DNA of 64,000 nt from Volvox africanus (GCA_030268105.1 BSDZ01000008.1:2976001-3040000), one strand, 5' to 3'; numbered from the stretch's first letter, positions 49,901 through 61,959 are shown. The notes: a model not told the origin generated them from the sequence alone. Numbers and translations: made by a program.

Positions 49901-51517
49901 ACAGTATTATATCCGTTTCGACCGAGCTTACAAGATGAGTACCCTAGACCCACCTGTATGATGACTAGCATGTTGACCGGGGGGCAGTCGGGGTTCGGTT
50001 TCAGCGTGTCCGTGTAACCTGGACGGCAGGGGAGAAAGGACGCGGGCCGCGGGAGAACAGGGCGCAAGTGGTACCAGCGGCTGAGGGGAACTTCCAGTGC
50101 AGCAAGGCTATGGAGGCGGCTGGGCTGCTGCGTATGCCGGACATGTCGCCCACTTCCATGCTCGAGGCCAATATATACAAAAGCAGCAGGAAGCGCAGGC
50201 GGACTCGGCGGGCAACGTGAATGCCACAAATACCATGCCACGTGCCACAATCATCGGAATAAAGAAGTGGCTCATCCCGCGATTGCTTTTTGGGCTAGGG
50301 GTTTATGAAGCCTTGCGCGCTGCAACGGTGGTCGAATTGCGCATTGCACGCACTGAACAGTCATCCTAACTGTGTGGCATGAATGGTTCCTCCCGCGCAT
50401 TCATATGAACTGCTACCCACCCTCCCTCCCTCCCTCCCTCCCTCCCTCCAACCACCCACCCAGGGTGGCAGCCGTCTGTACCGAGAACCACATGGCGTGA
50501 GAGAACTTCATGACGCCGCCCACGCAATGGTCCGGCTGCGTCAAGTAGAGTAGCGAGAAACATAGGTACTGCAAAGAGAAGCGACGCGGTCACGGGGAAG
50601 GTATGCAAAGTTGGAGCTCATGTCAGTAGCAGCCGCCCAGGGATATGGTCTTCAAGCCTGGGACAGCTGCAGCACGAGATGTCTATTCGGCATGCCGTCA
50701 GACGTTGGTCCTCCTTTCCCCCGGAGGACAGGAGCGGTGCGAAACGCACATCAAGCTAATTTCGGCAATGTAAATGCGTCTTTCGCACACTTTACCATTT
50801 CCACATACATAACAGTCTAAACATATGCGCCAATAGCTAAACTGCTCTGATTATTAGCATTCGCCCACGACCCTTACCTCCGTGAGGTACACACAGAAGA
50901 ACACCAGCAGGAAACGGTGTCGAGGCATCTGCGGTTCCCCGCAGCGTCAGCGAAGTGGGACGAAACTTAACCCATGAGTTTGACCACGCCCGCAATGCCG
51001 CATATACCCGGATCAGTATGTATATCAGGAAAAATAGCTACGAGCTCTTGAGGACGAGCAAGGAGGCAAGTTGGGACTTCCTGCGAAGCCCGGAATCTGG
51101 ACAACTTCCCACGGCAGGGGCGCCCTGACTACACAACAATATGCAGAACACGGGACCCGCCCAGGTTACACGTATTAACGCGTTCCTCCCCATCTGAACA
51201 AAATGCGATTCCGCAATAACCCGATACATACCGACTGAACGACTCACATTAAGAAGAGTGTGGAAGATATCGCTCCTGTTCGTGGCATGGTTGGAGTCAG
51301 GAATTTCAGTGCATGTGAAATGGGTATATGGGGGCTTCAGGGAACGCAATCGGTTGTTCCTTTGAGAGGCATGCATTTGAAATCCGGAGACAGGAGATAA
51401 GCGCAGACTGCAAAGCTTGTGAAAGAAAGGCACACCAAGATGACTGGTATTGATCGCTAGGGGATGCTGCCGGCGCGGTTTCCTGGGTGGCTCCTCAGGC
51501 TCGGCCGGCCTGGGCAT
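46992..51517 (-). CDS. Inward-rectifier K+ channel (Kir family) with atypical filter
   Basis: Complete: nine exons in phase, 623 residues. Exons: 51248-51517 (ATG), 50878-50928, 50460-50568, 49954-50018, 49611-49663, 49279-49417, 48604-48842, 48094-48352, 46992-47678 (TAA). Family evidence: DIFHTLLN before TM1 (about 96-117); pore helix HAMWFSVQTAATLGYTD; Cys122 and Cys155 at the positions of the Kir extracellular disulfide; TM2 (about 160-182, LVIIQVITAALIDYCMMGLVFAR); then the cytoplasmic domain with TIRFSSTAVLFQ, LSFRLANIRKHSLINPQ, HIIRPGSPMFDRS, QARHSYTPSDIRMNERFVP. The filter reads T142-L-G-Y-T146 where the family has T-I/V-G-Y-G. The cytoplasmic domain has a Gly/Ser-rich insert (poly-GGT, 48714-48745), and a 229-residue low-complexity tail follows. 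Kir channels set resting potential and K+ flux; selectivity here is uncertain because of the filter change. Confidence 0.85.
48714..48745. repeat. Trinucleotide (GGT)n coding repeat
   Basis: Plus strand (CCA)n. It encodes a run of Gly inside the Kir cytoplasmic domain between PSGGTTASA and SVAHFRF, a likely surface loop. Confidence 0.8.
50415..50460 (-). repeat. (GGGA)n tract directly after a 5' splice site
   Basis: On the minus (transcribed-sense) strand the intron that splits the filter codon for Gly144 opens GTGGGTGGTTGG and runs into seven AGGG units. Such a run can form an RNA G-quadruplex next to the donor. Confidence 0.75.
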
Positions 51518-52717
51518 GGTTTGCCGTAGCCGAGATATAACCTACCAGTAAAGATACCATCCTCCTGCCGGCAGACCAAACCGCACGATGCCTTTGCCTG
51601 CTCGCCTGCAGGCAGCGGACCCTCACTTGTTTAGCTGCCCGCCGGCCCCGTCCCGAGAGAACTGGTGGGAGTAAACGTGCAACACCCAGCTCCCACCCTT
51701 TATCGAGCAATCGGAATCGCTGCCTCCCATCACGTGTGTTGCGCTGATTGCTTGAGTTACATTCGGTTGAGCTCGAGACCGGAAGAGGTAAATGCATCGA
51801 GTCATCGGATTGATCAAAGCCTGTGCGTTTCCATCCTCTTTTGAATAATGCATAAGGAGAAGCTGCCATGGCGAAGGAGCCCACGGAACAAACTCGGACA
51901 GTCCAACCCAGACAGAGAGGTACTTGTAACAATGATGGAAATCAAACATTATAATTTATAAAGCATGTAATTATACTTAAATTATTACAGAGCAACGCTA
52001 TGTGCCTTTGATACGGCAAATGTACGACATGGAAGCAGAACCGCTCCATCCAAAACTGGGGAAGTGGACAAGTGTGAGAGAGTTTGTCGTGCAAGCTAAG
52101 GAAAGAATAAGCAGTTTACTTCATTTAAAATGTTTTTAAATTCACATGCGCCCTGGCCTTTGAGGCCCCGTATGCTGTTATGTGACCGGAATCATGCCCG
52201 GGATCTTGGATATGCGTGGGTAGGAGGTGTAGTGCACGGCAAGGGCGAACATGGGGAGGAAGGGAGGGTTCGGTGATATCGCGTGTGGGCATGTGAGGTG
52301 GGAATGGGCGCAATGATATAACCTGGATGATTGGAGCTAGGAATGAGAGGATGAATGCGGTCAGGATTGTCGGGGTATGCGCTGCACAGGCAGAGCTTTG
52401 CGTAAGGTCCACCGGTTTTGAGAAGGTGGTATATCTTAAGGATATGGTTGGGCAATTCTTAATCATGGCGGGCGATTATCCTAATGCCTCACTGCCAACA
52501 AAGAGCGGGCTCTTATCATTATCTTCCCCATCGGGCTCCAAGTCACCTTCGGTCGGCCTACTGTTGCTATTATATGGATCGTTCGTGTCAGGAGGGTTTC
52601 AACACTGCAGCTGTTCTGCCAGGACCTACAAATCTGCGTTTGACCCGCCTACCAGTACTGCCGCCCCAATTTAACCGCAGCCCTCACGCCTGACGTCATG
52701 GTCCGCGCGATTTGCAG
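51518..52717. other. Intergenic: K+ channel promoter side; one short coding-looking fragment
   Basis: No complete gene. At 51981-52139 (+) a frame reads RYVPLIRQMYDMEAEPLHP and onward for about 50 codons to TAA, after an AT-rich acceptor-like TTATTACAG. It is isolated and could be a relic exon or chance. 51.9-52.1 kb is strongly AT-rich. Confidence 0.4.
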
Positions 52718-53490
52718 GCCTCAATCGACCGCTACGGTACCATTCGCATGCACCGCTTTTTCTGCAGCTGTGCATTCGGCTGCGGCCGCCGGACTACGGT
52801 GGGGCGCTGTGTTTTGAGCTGGAAGAACTGAGGCGCCAGGTCAATTGGAGCGGGGCCGTAGAAGGAGAGGGCCCGCTGGCCCCGCGGGTGGAGCTGCTTG
52901 GCTATTCGGACCGCGGGGTGGAGCTCATATTGCGGGTGAGGCGACGACTAGGATTGACGTGACAGTAACTGTCTGGACGGTTGACCCGAAAAACGGCTGT
53001 GTTTTTTTAGGTGTGGCATTTGTTTTGGAGCCATGGGCTCCGCGACCAGAAGACGGACCGACCTCTTCCGTGTACGGCCATCTCACGCCGCTCTGGCATG
53101 TTTAGAGCTCATCTCCTTTATGACCTTCACCAACGCCATCTCTGCCAGCCTGCGTATATTGTAATCATAGTTTGCGCCTTCACTAACCCTCGACTCGTAT
53201 CGTTCCTGGCCCTTTCCAGTGCCACCGCCAAACTGGCGTCCTCCACTACGAGCGGCGATCTTTCACCTGCAGCTTCTGCAGCGCTGCGGCTCACGGGGAC
53301 ACCATTCAAAGGCGGCACACATGCCGGCAATGGAAGGGGCCAGACGGACGGCGAGATGGTGGGGTCCATGACAATAGACGCGACCAGCAGTAGCAGCAGC
53401 GGCATTGGCGCGCCAGGGCCGAGGGCCGTTCCAGAACGAGAGGACGGGCTGCGCTTGCTGCATCGCACTGGGCCCGTGGCTACACTTTAA
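52718..53490 (+). CDS. C-terminal exons of a MscS-type channel (5' part not local)
   Basis: Exons 52718-52935, 53011-about 53072 and 53220-53490 join in phase to a TAA. The first begins after a strong acceptor (GATTTGCAG) and needs two bases to complete a codon. It encodes LFLQLCIRLRPPDYGGALCF, a helix (ELEELRRQV) and VELLGYSDRGVELILRV. This matches the C-terminal alpha/beta domain that follows the MscS beta domain ('V.L.G..D..VEL..RV'). The tail is Ser/Gly-rich. No upstream exon with the channel part is found between 51.5 and 52.7 kb. The exon ending at 33630 has the complementary phase (one base left over), so the two sets would join in frame. Alternatives: another MscS paralogue's 3' end, or an unrelated gene. 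Confidence 0.5.
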
Positions 53491-54468
53491 AGAACGGCAC
53501 AATGGTTATCGAGTGCGGGAGTCGGTCGAGGAATGTACTGCTTGGAATTTTAGAATCGGATTTCGGAAATGTGAGAGGGGGTGGTTGAGTGGAATCCATA
53601 CAGCGTCCATCGTCTATTCAAGAATCTTCTGTATATTCCTGCTAGATTGCGCAGACGTTGTGTGCATGCTTGTATTGGAGATGCGTTGACAATCCAGGGC
53701 CGGATGCAAGGGAAAGACAGCCACGGACATCTATGAAATCAAGACTAATAAATGACTCCTCGCGATGACTGACGCACAGCTAGACCACTTCCTTACATTC
53801 GAGTGAATGCAACAATAGTTGTCGCCACGGTCGCAATCTTCCAGCGACATACAAAGGATACATGAAACATGAAGTTAAGATCAAGCATGGACACAAGCCA
53901 TGCCAGAACCACACAGACTCCGTCCACTGTTCTTGAGCGTCTGTAACACGTATAACTACAATGAGCGACGTCCTGCACGTAAGAACCTGCGTACCTTCAG
54001 GATAGGCCAGCTATGGCATCATGTCACTTCCGCTCACCGGTGCTCTCATGCCCAGCTCATATAATCGGCATACGCGCCCCCAGCAACCCATTATGGCGCA
54101 TCCGAGCACGTGAATTGTGAACATAAGGCGTGCTCAATGCCCCGAGCATTACAAATCATGGCGCAACCTACTGCTCTTGTAAATTGCAGCCCAATATTAC
54201 ATTCGCTCAAGGGCTTTGCAGCAAGCCAGCTAGTCCAATCTCTGCAGCATTCTGGCTTCCTGCCTAGGCAACATCATCGCAGCCACCTCCTTCAACCTGT
54301 GCAGCAGTCGACAGCCTTACAAACTTAATACAAAGCTTTAGCTCACTCCGTGAAAAATGAACAAAATAGAGAGGCAAGCTCACGCAGACCCCCTCCCTCA
54401 AGCACGTATTTAAATCACAGTTAATTCGTTCAGTTAAACGGCGGCATGCTACGACTTTACTGTTCTAG
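53491..54468. other. 3'-UTR interval between convergent genes
   Basis: AT-richer; no supported coding sequence. Minus-strand TGTAA copies (plus TTACA) at 54317-54321, 54197-54201 and 54149-54153 could serve the CDT2 gene. Confidence 0.5.
53942..53946 (+). terminator. Candidate polyadenylation signal TGTAA
   Basis: About 450 nt after the stop at 53490. Confidence 0.35.
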
Positions 54469-57400
54469 TTAACGGAAATATTTGGGTGAAATAAGACCGG
54501 TGGGTCCCAGGGCCCGGGAGGGAAGCAGTGGCAGTCCCATCGCAGGGCCAGATGGCCGCATTCCCAGCGGCGTAGGGTGGCGCTGCGAAACATCTCCCCA
54601 ACATTGCTGCAGCGTCTGTTGACGATGCTTACGTAGGAGAGCTGAAAGCAGCTGCTCCTGTTCCGCAGCTGCGCAGCACACGTTGCCTGCAGCAGGCCCC
54701 TGATTCCCGGCAACCACACCATTAGGATTAGCAGGCAGTCGCGTGAAGACACGCGGGAGAGCATGAAGTTGGCACGCGTGTGATGAACCCCCTCCCGACA
54801 GGCCGTCAAGTGCCGAAGACAGCGCCAACATTTCAGGCAGCGCCTGAGCGCCACAGCTAACGCTTGAATGCACAGGTGACGGTCCCAGCTGCTCTTGTGG
54901 CATGACTAGTTCCTGACCGTTGCAACCCGTCCGCAGACCATCATCGCCTGTTGGCGCCACTGCTGCGGCCGCGTTGACGTTGACCGCAGAGCTTCGGCTG
55001 TTCTCATCTAGGTGTAAGGCAGAGCCTTGGAGCTGATGCGCCCTTGAAACAAGATGGCTGTGTTGCTGCTCCCGTGACGCTCGACCGGAGAAGGTGCTGA
55101 GGTGGAAGCAACCCTGGCAACCTTGCCTCTCAGCACCCTGCCCGCGACTACCAGACGCACCAGGCTCAAAGTACCCAACCTTCTCGCCCTCGTCTAATAC
55201 TTCTACGCCTTCACACGGGGCTTGAGGAAGCAATTGCCGGCATGCAACTGGGTGCTCCTCAAAGGACAGTTTCTCTCGGCGCAGTTGCTGCTCCACCTGT
55301 CCCAACAACCCGCTTTTCTGGACTTTATCACCCTCTACACGGTAGGTGCACGGCACCATTAAAGTGCTGCCGCCCTGCATCTGCGTCTCAAACACGCAGG
55401 ACAGTGACCGGACACTCCGCTCCATGTCCTCCATCTCATCATCCTCAGAAGACTGCAATTTACTTACACCATGCTCGTCCTCAGCCTCAACATCTGTTCC
55501 GTTCCCTGTAGCCGTGCAAGGCTCAAGCCCAGGTCCTGTCATGCCCATGTGCCGTGTGTTGACGCAGGGAGAGGTCGTGCGCAGAGCCTGGCTAACGCCG
55601 TCTGCCATCGCTGTGCTAGTAAACTTGCCAAAGCCGAAGGGTGACATGAAACCGCGTTCCCTTTCTTCGCCTGCGCGGCGGCGGCGGTACTCCTCGGACG
55701 CGGCAATGTAGCGCCCACCCGTACGAGACGCAGTACCCACCTTTGGCATGGGGCTCTCCGAGCCGATGCCCGCACAAGCAGTCGCAGCAATGGTGAACAG
55801 GTAACCCGCGCCAGGAGCCGGTGCAAGCCGGCTTGCACCACCATGCCTGCCCCCCCGGGTACAATGCGTCGGCATGGCATTGGTGAAGGCGCCCACCCAG
55901 CCCTGCTTGCCGCGGGACGGTGTCTGCGCCAGGCCAGAAAGGAGACCAAACGACCGGACTCGTCTCGTTGGCGAAGGCGATCGGTCATTGGGGCCCCAAT
56001 CATGATCTTCACTGAAGTTGCGCGTCTGACGCGGCCTTTTGGTGGGTGTGAGTGTGTCGCATGGCTGCTGCGGCACGTGTCGGTTATGCGCCGTGTCCTC
56101 TTCCGAATTCCCATCAATTATCTCTGCTCCACTGGGACTGCGATGATGCGACTGCGACAGGTCTACCTCTTCAGCACCCGCACCGTTTTCCATGCAGTGC
56201 GGGCCGCACGGGACAGCATCGGCGGCAAGCAGGCGCTGGGCAAGATTGGGCATCTGCCGAACATCATCTTCATCCGGATCGCAGTGGCCCTCGTAACTAC
56301 CTGCGGTTTCATTGTCACTGGTCCGGCCGCTACCGGCGCTGATGGTTGGCTCGCTTTGCAGTGCCGGCGTGGATCCGGGCTGGGTGCGCCGCCCTTCCCT
56401 GCCAGGGGTTAGCACCGGCGACACTGGGATAAGGTAGCCCGCTGCGAAGGGGAACACCTGTCGCTGTTCGGGGGTACCAACAGTAGCTGCTGCTGCTCCG
56501 GTTGAAGTGGTCGTAGCTGCGCGCGTTGGTGTGGAGAATGGCAAAGGCAGCGGCTGGTCCACCTCTTGGCCGTCCCATGGCGATGGAGACGCGAATGGCG
56601 CGTAGCCAGAAGAACCACCAGTTGAGCTGCTGCTTGCCGGTGCAGGTGCCGGTAGTGGTTCTGAAGGTGGCACATTCTCCTTATCACTAAAGGGGTCAAA
56701 ACCCCAATCAGAGTCGGAGTCATCATCACTGAATTGGCTACCTCTGTGTACAAGGAAGCCACTATCCGACCGCTGGAGCACTACGAGGTCCTCATCATGC
56801 TCTGCTGTGTCCTCAGCAGTGCTGGTTGCAATGACACTGTTCCTACGACTTGCTGGCGCAAAGCTTTCCCAAGGTAAACGCATGTCCACGGCATCGGGCG
56901 TGAACTGTAACGCACTTTGGCGAAAATAAGCGTCTTCGTCCTCGCCTGCGTTGTCGAGGAATCTTACGGAGAACCCCATGTCATCCGGGTGGGCGGCGCG
57001 ATAGCGTAAAGCTGGCCCTACGTCCTGCCCATCCCGAATATCATATACAGAGGGGCCCACTGATGGCCGAGGACTCCGTGCTGCCACCAACCCAGAGCTG
57101 CTTTCAGGGGCATGCCCCTGAGGGTAAGGATGCTGCAAGAGGCTGTCAATAGTGGCAACAATTGCCGCACCATTGCCAGCGGCACGGAATTCACTGAGAT
57201 TCCTAGCACAGTCACCGACTGGCAGGCTTGCGTCATTGCCATGTTGACCATCTGCGTCTCCATCGGTGACGAACAGTCGCCGCGGTACAGCTACAGCATC
57301 CGCCTCAAGCTCATCTGCACTCAGACGGCGTAATCGATGCGACAACATACCATCCAGACCCCGCCCTCCGGGACCCGTACGGCTCCCGTGCCGTGGTGAA

Positions 57401-60400
57401 TTGCGCAGAATTTGGTCAATAACGCCCCGCGGCGCCTGGCAGCTTTGTCCTGATGCGAAGCGCTGGCTACCAGTTGGTGTCCCCACGGCACAGCCAGTAC
57501 TGTATCCGCCGCTGCCGTGACCATTGGAGAGCGGACCATAGCCGCCATTACTGGGCGATTGCGAAGGACTGAATGCACCCAGAAAGGTTGGAAACCGGTT
57601 TAAAACCATGGACATCGTGCGAGGCGACTCCGGGCGTGTCCATGCAGCTGCAAACGCGCCGGCTGGAGGCAGAAAGGACCGACTGTGCAGGGGCTCTGGC
57701 GGCTGCTCGGAGGGTCGCGGCAGAACGTTTCCTAACAGTCTATGGCCATGAGGACCACTGGATACACTGGTCTTTGGCCCGCTCGCTGCAACGTCATCCG
57801 GGGAGTCCGTGCCGAGTTCACCACTCCGTTGCGGTGTACGTAACGGGAACTGCGTGCAGCCTTGCGGTAGACCCTTCATAATCGGCCCTAAGCCACATAT
57901 GGCCCTCGTCGATGCGGTGGCACCAGAACCTCCAGTGGCAGCGTTATCCGATGTCACTGCCTGCGGCAGCGTCACTGCGGCAAATGCGCAGTGCAGTATC
58001 CCCGCCCTCGGCGGCTGCTCCTGCCAGCAGTTCACTGCGGGGCTAAAGATTGGCACCGGTGGCAATATGGCACGCCGCACTGAGGCCGGACCCGTGGGTG
58101 CAGCAGGTTGCGCTGGAGTGCTGGGGATGGGTGAGCTGGGCGCAGATCCGGGGGCCGCAGTTGCACAAGCTGGCGCCAACTTGCTCTCCAGGCATGGTGT
58201 GCCGCCACCAGGGGCCAGCAGGACTACATCTTTAGTTAAGGCGGCAATATGTGCAAGCGCTGCGTGTTTAGCTGCGGCTGGTTCTTCTATTACGGTCAGT
58301 AGGGGCACAATATGTTCTGGTTGCACCGAGCCAGCTTCAGGTGCGTTCGTGTTTGCGGGTTCAGCAACCGCAGCGCACGTCGTGCGAGCCAGCTGTGTTG
58401 CTGGTACAGGCTGCAGGTTAAGGCGTAGCTGCACTGTCCGCTTTATAATGGGCTTAGTGGTGCCGCGACGTGCGCAGTCTGCATCTTCAGGCCTTGACAA
58501 TGGGAAGGACAGCCCAGCTGCGAATGGGAGCAAGTGCAGCAAGGAGATACATCGGCTTAGACTACATAACAGCAGCACTTTCAAATATTGTAACGAGGTT
58601 AAAGTTTGATATGCGCCCGTGGCCAGCATACGAGACGTAAGCGATGCGTGGGCACGATTGCCAGATGTTAGTGTAATTCCTGTTCAATTGCTAAAATTCC
58701 AGGGACACCAGCTTACCTGCCGCTGCTGTCTGAGTTTTCTGAGACTGCTCAATCTCAGCGTTTCCATAACCGCTGTAATCCAGCTCGGCAACGTGGCTCG
58801 CCATGGCCGACGTCACCGCCTCAACTGGCCATGTTTCACGCGCTGGTAGGCGGTTTAGCGTCCATACGCGAACCTCCCCGGAGTCGCTGCATGTGGCAAG
58901 CTTGTTCCACTCGCCCCTACACCATGCGACGCCCGTCACCTCCTGTTCATGCGGCAGAGTTATAGGTGGCCGCTGTGGATTGGCCGCCATCCAGATGTGT
59001 GCGCCACAGTCGCGTGACCCTGACAAAATGTAGTCGCCGCAGGGACTAAATGCACTGCGCATGTAGAAGCTACTTTTGACGGCTGGCGGCGGAGCGCACC
59101 ATGTGGCCAGAGGACCAGATAAGAGTTGGCTGAGGGCGAAAAGATGGTGTTGCGAATCGAGACAGCTCACTAGGAGACGGTCGCCTGTACAAACCGAACA
59201 GAGAGAACAAAATACGCTGAAATCCCGAATGGCTCATGAACAGAATAACCATTGTGAACAAACGTGGCAAAATTGGAACAGCCTCTTACTCAATTGATGA
59301 GTTACGGACTTGAAAGGTCGTCACTTGAAGCAATTTAGTAAAGAGGCTGTTCCAATTTTGTCACTTGTGGAATGCATGGCGAATAGTTGGATTTCAGCAT
59401 ACGGGGCACCTACCTGTTTCGGAAACCGTCAGATGCGTCACCCCTACTGCGGAGGTGCGAGCCGGGCAAGTGAACTCGGCTACTTCATGCGGAATCCCGC
59501 TGGCCCCCCCACCAGTCGAGCTGTCCTTGGAACCAACCAGACGGCCTGGAAAGCAAGGAATAATGTTGGAAAACAAGGAAAGGGTAAAGCACTAAGCGTC
59601 CGCCTACTTTTACCTTCTGGCACGGCATGCCATGTATTTACAGCAGTTGAGAATATCACAATGCGAAACAGATTGCGCACGCCTATCAACTCTGATCATA
59701 AGGCACATTCAGCTCTCCTTGGGGGTCAAATGCCGAAGTTCGCATAGTTACTGATTAAGGGATATCAGAGATACTAAAGAATGTTCTATACAGATATAGA
59801 GAATATTTTGCATCTCATACCTGCACCGACCAGAGCATTCGATTTAGGCAATTCCAAGTCGCACATCGGCAGGCCATGCATCCGCAGGTCCCAAAGTTTG
59901 ATGACCGTGTCATTAGCCCCGGCCGACGCCAATAAGTAAGAGTACGGCAAAAAGACCACGGACGTTACTGTCACTGCCACGGGCTTGGCTACCTTTGTGG
60001 AAAATCTACCCCTACTAGCAGTGTAGGGCGTGTGCGCGTTCTGTTGTACCCATATTGGTGAAAGGACAGGCGCATTGTCCAGGTCCGTACCCGCATGGAC
60101 GCGACGGCCTACAGACTGGCTGCTGAACCCCGGATATCGGGCATCGTAGAGCATTATGCGCCCATCTCTGGCACCTGAGCAGGGGATCACGATGGCATTC
60201 AAGGGTTCAAATTCAGGCTGTTGAAGTCATGATGACAGCACAGTATTGAACCAATGATCACGAGCTGCCGTAGGCAGCTCGCAGGCTTGCGAGGTGAATG
60301 CCTGGCGTAAACCATTATCACAGATTAAGTCTCACCTGTCACGAATACGTCCTCACAAAGGTGCAACGGAGATATGCACTTTACGGAGCCCTCATGGCCC

Positions 60401-61173
60401 TCGGCCACGGCCAAAGCCGTGGCAGTGTCCGTATCCCAGACGCCCACGTGCTGATGACCGGAAGCTGTGTACATCACCGAATCACTCTGTATGGGGAAGA
60501 AAAGAAACTAGCAGTGAGGATGCCACTCCAGAAGCTAACTCCGCACCATTAACCGCACTGACCTTGGCCCAAGCTAGGTCAAATATGCTGTTACGGTGGC
60601 ACGACCAGTGTGCCCGTGGGCGCCAGCTACCATCTAGTGCCCCCTTCTCGAGGGTTGAAACACTTTCTGTACTCGTAATGGTGACTACGCCCTCCTCTCC
60701 ACCTACTGCCAGCAGCTGGCAATTGTTGAAAGAAGGGTTCTGCGACATTTTTAGGAGGAAAAACCTAAACGTGACGCCAGATAAGAGGGGATAAAATAGC
60801 TGGGATCCTTGGTTGATATAGCATATATGAGCGTCACTGAAGGTTATGACGGCGTGCTCGGCGAAATCGAAATTCATCGCCGCAAATACGTACCCTGTTG
60901 AACTTCGCGACTAAAGGCAGCCCACTCGTGACCGTAGCCGGTGGCAGCGGAATTAACGTTGATTTAGCCTCAAATTCTAGCTTAGAAAGAAGTTCCGCTT
61001 GCTGTTTTTGCTGGTTGACACCGCGTCCATATCCGACTGTAGGTTGTTGAGTAACATCAGCTTACCCTGCAAGATTCTCAATTCTATGCCCATAACTTGA
61101 ACTTACGGGAGTTCGATCGCCCACTTTCGCGGTTAAGCAGCCCCTTTGCAAGACTCTGGCCGAGCGGAGGCAT
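54469..61173 (-). CDS. CDT2: Cdt2/DTL-like WD40 substrate receptor of CRL4 ubiquitin ligase, with a giant tail
   Basis: Complete: eight exons in phase, 1854 residues. Exons: 61107-61173 (ATG), 60894-61060, 60563-60739, 60336-60486, 59821-60174, 59414-59545, 58717-59184, 54469-58517. WD40 blades match DTL in order: LLAVGGEEGVVTITSTES, HRNSIFDLAWAK, VMYTASGHQHVGVWDTDT, FVTG-GARDGRIMLYDARY, LLASAGANDTVIKLWDLR, SETG-DRLLVSCLDSQ, SSFYMRSAFSPCGDYILSG, EVTGVAWCRGEWNKLATCS, EVRVWTLNRL. WDLR (about 282-285) is a WDxR/DWD box for DDB1 binding. Family role: CRL4-Cdt2 ubiquitinates Cdt1 and other PCNA-bound proteins in S phase to stop re-replication. The last exon alone encodes about 1349 residues, Ser/Pro/Ala/Gly-rich with many S/T-P sites and a KEN box followed by Pro (codons 56674-56682). 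DTL proteins are usually far shorter. I saw no PIP box at the C-terminus. Confidence 0.9.
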
Positions 61174-61959
61174 TCTCGCGCCGAATTTCCCGTTAGACGG
61201 ATTCGGCTGCCGGAACTTGTCTTGCCAAAATGTCAAAGAAATATGGCATACATAACTGTGATCGAAGCAGAAGCCTGGTGCCGCCGCTTCAATGTATCAG
61301 CAGGGCTGTCACCAATGCCGCAGACTTCTGCGAAGCCGTCCTTACGCCAGCCAAGCACCGTATAAATTAACAAACCTGCGACACGATTTCATAATCACAA
61401 ATATTGAGCAAGTGAATGGAAGGTACAAGGAAAGAGCGATGTCTGGACCGTACTCTGGATTCTGGGATCCCCGACAAGCCGACATGATGCGGACAAATCA
61501 GCATTCGAGCCAAAGTCATAGCGGTTATCCGAGACTGCAGAAATAACTCTTATGCTGAAGAGGTACTTTAACTTTGGATCCTTAGGCTCTGGTTGGAATA
61601 TGTGAACTTGTTAGACATCTTTGTTATAGGTTGCCTTGTTTACATACGCTGCCTTTTTGTTCCTGAGTAACAGATTCAAACAAAGATTCTTAAACCATCT
61701 TGTTTGTACCTTTCCTCGTCACTCCGCCTAACAGATGCAAAACCCTGATTAAAACTCCGCCATGCTGGATTTTAGGGGGCCCCCCAAAACACGCTACCCT
61801 GAGCAGACACCCACGCTATGAAAATTCCTCAGTCAGGATAGCTTACGTTCTCGCTGGAATAAATATCTCCAGAATTTCACACGGTTAACTGCGGCGGCTG
61901 TCGTGTCGTGTCCAAACCCGAAGACCAGCTTCGTTGTACACGAACGAACAACGCGTACG
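61174..61959. promoter_or_regulatory. 786-bp divergent promoter region between CDT2 and MLH1
   Basis: The two start codons face away from each other (61173 minus, 61960 plus). A TTTCCCGT element at 61189-61196, near the E2F consensus TTTSSCGC, lies about 16 bp upstream of the CDT2 ATG, beside GCGCG. That would put it in or next to the leader. No TATA box is convincing. Confidence 0.45.

Noticed and set aside
60175..60202. Upstream extension EFEPLNAIVIPCS of CDT2 exon 59821-60174
   Set aside because: Phase and homology (FVTG-GARDGRIM) favour the acceptor at CTCAG, with the previous exon ending at 60336.
60200..60216. GGTTCAAATTC, resembling a tRNA B box
   Set aside because: It lies in a CDT2 intron without cloverleaf pairing.
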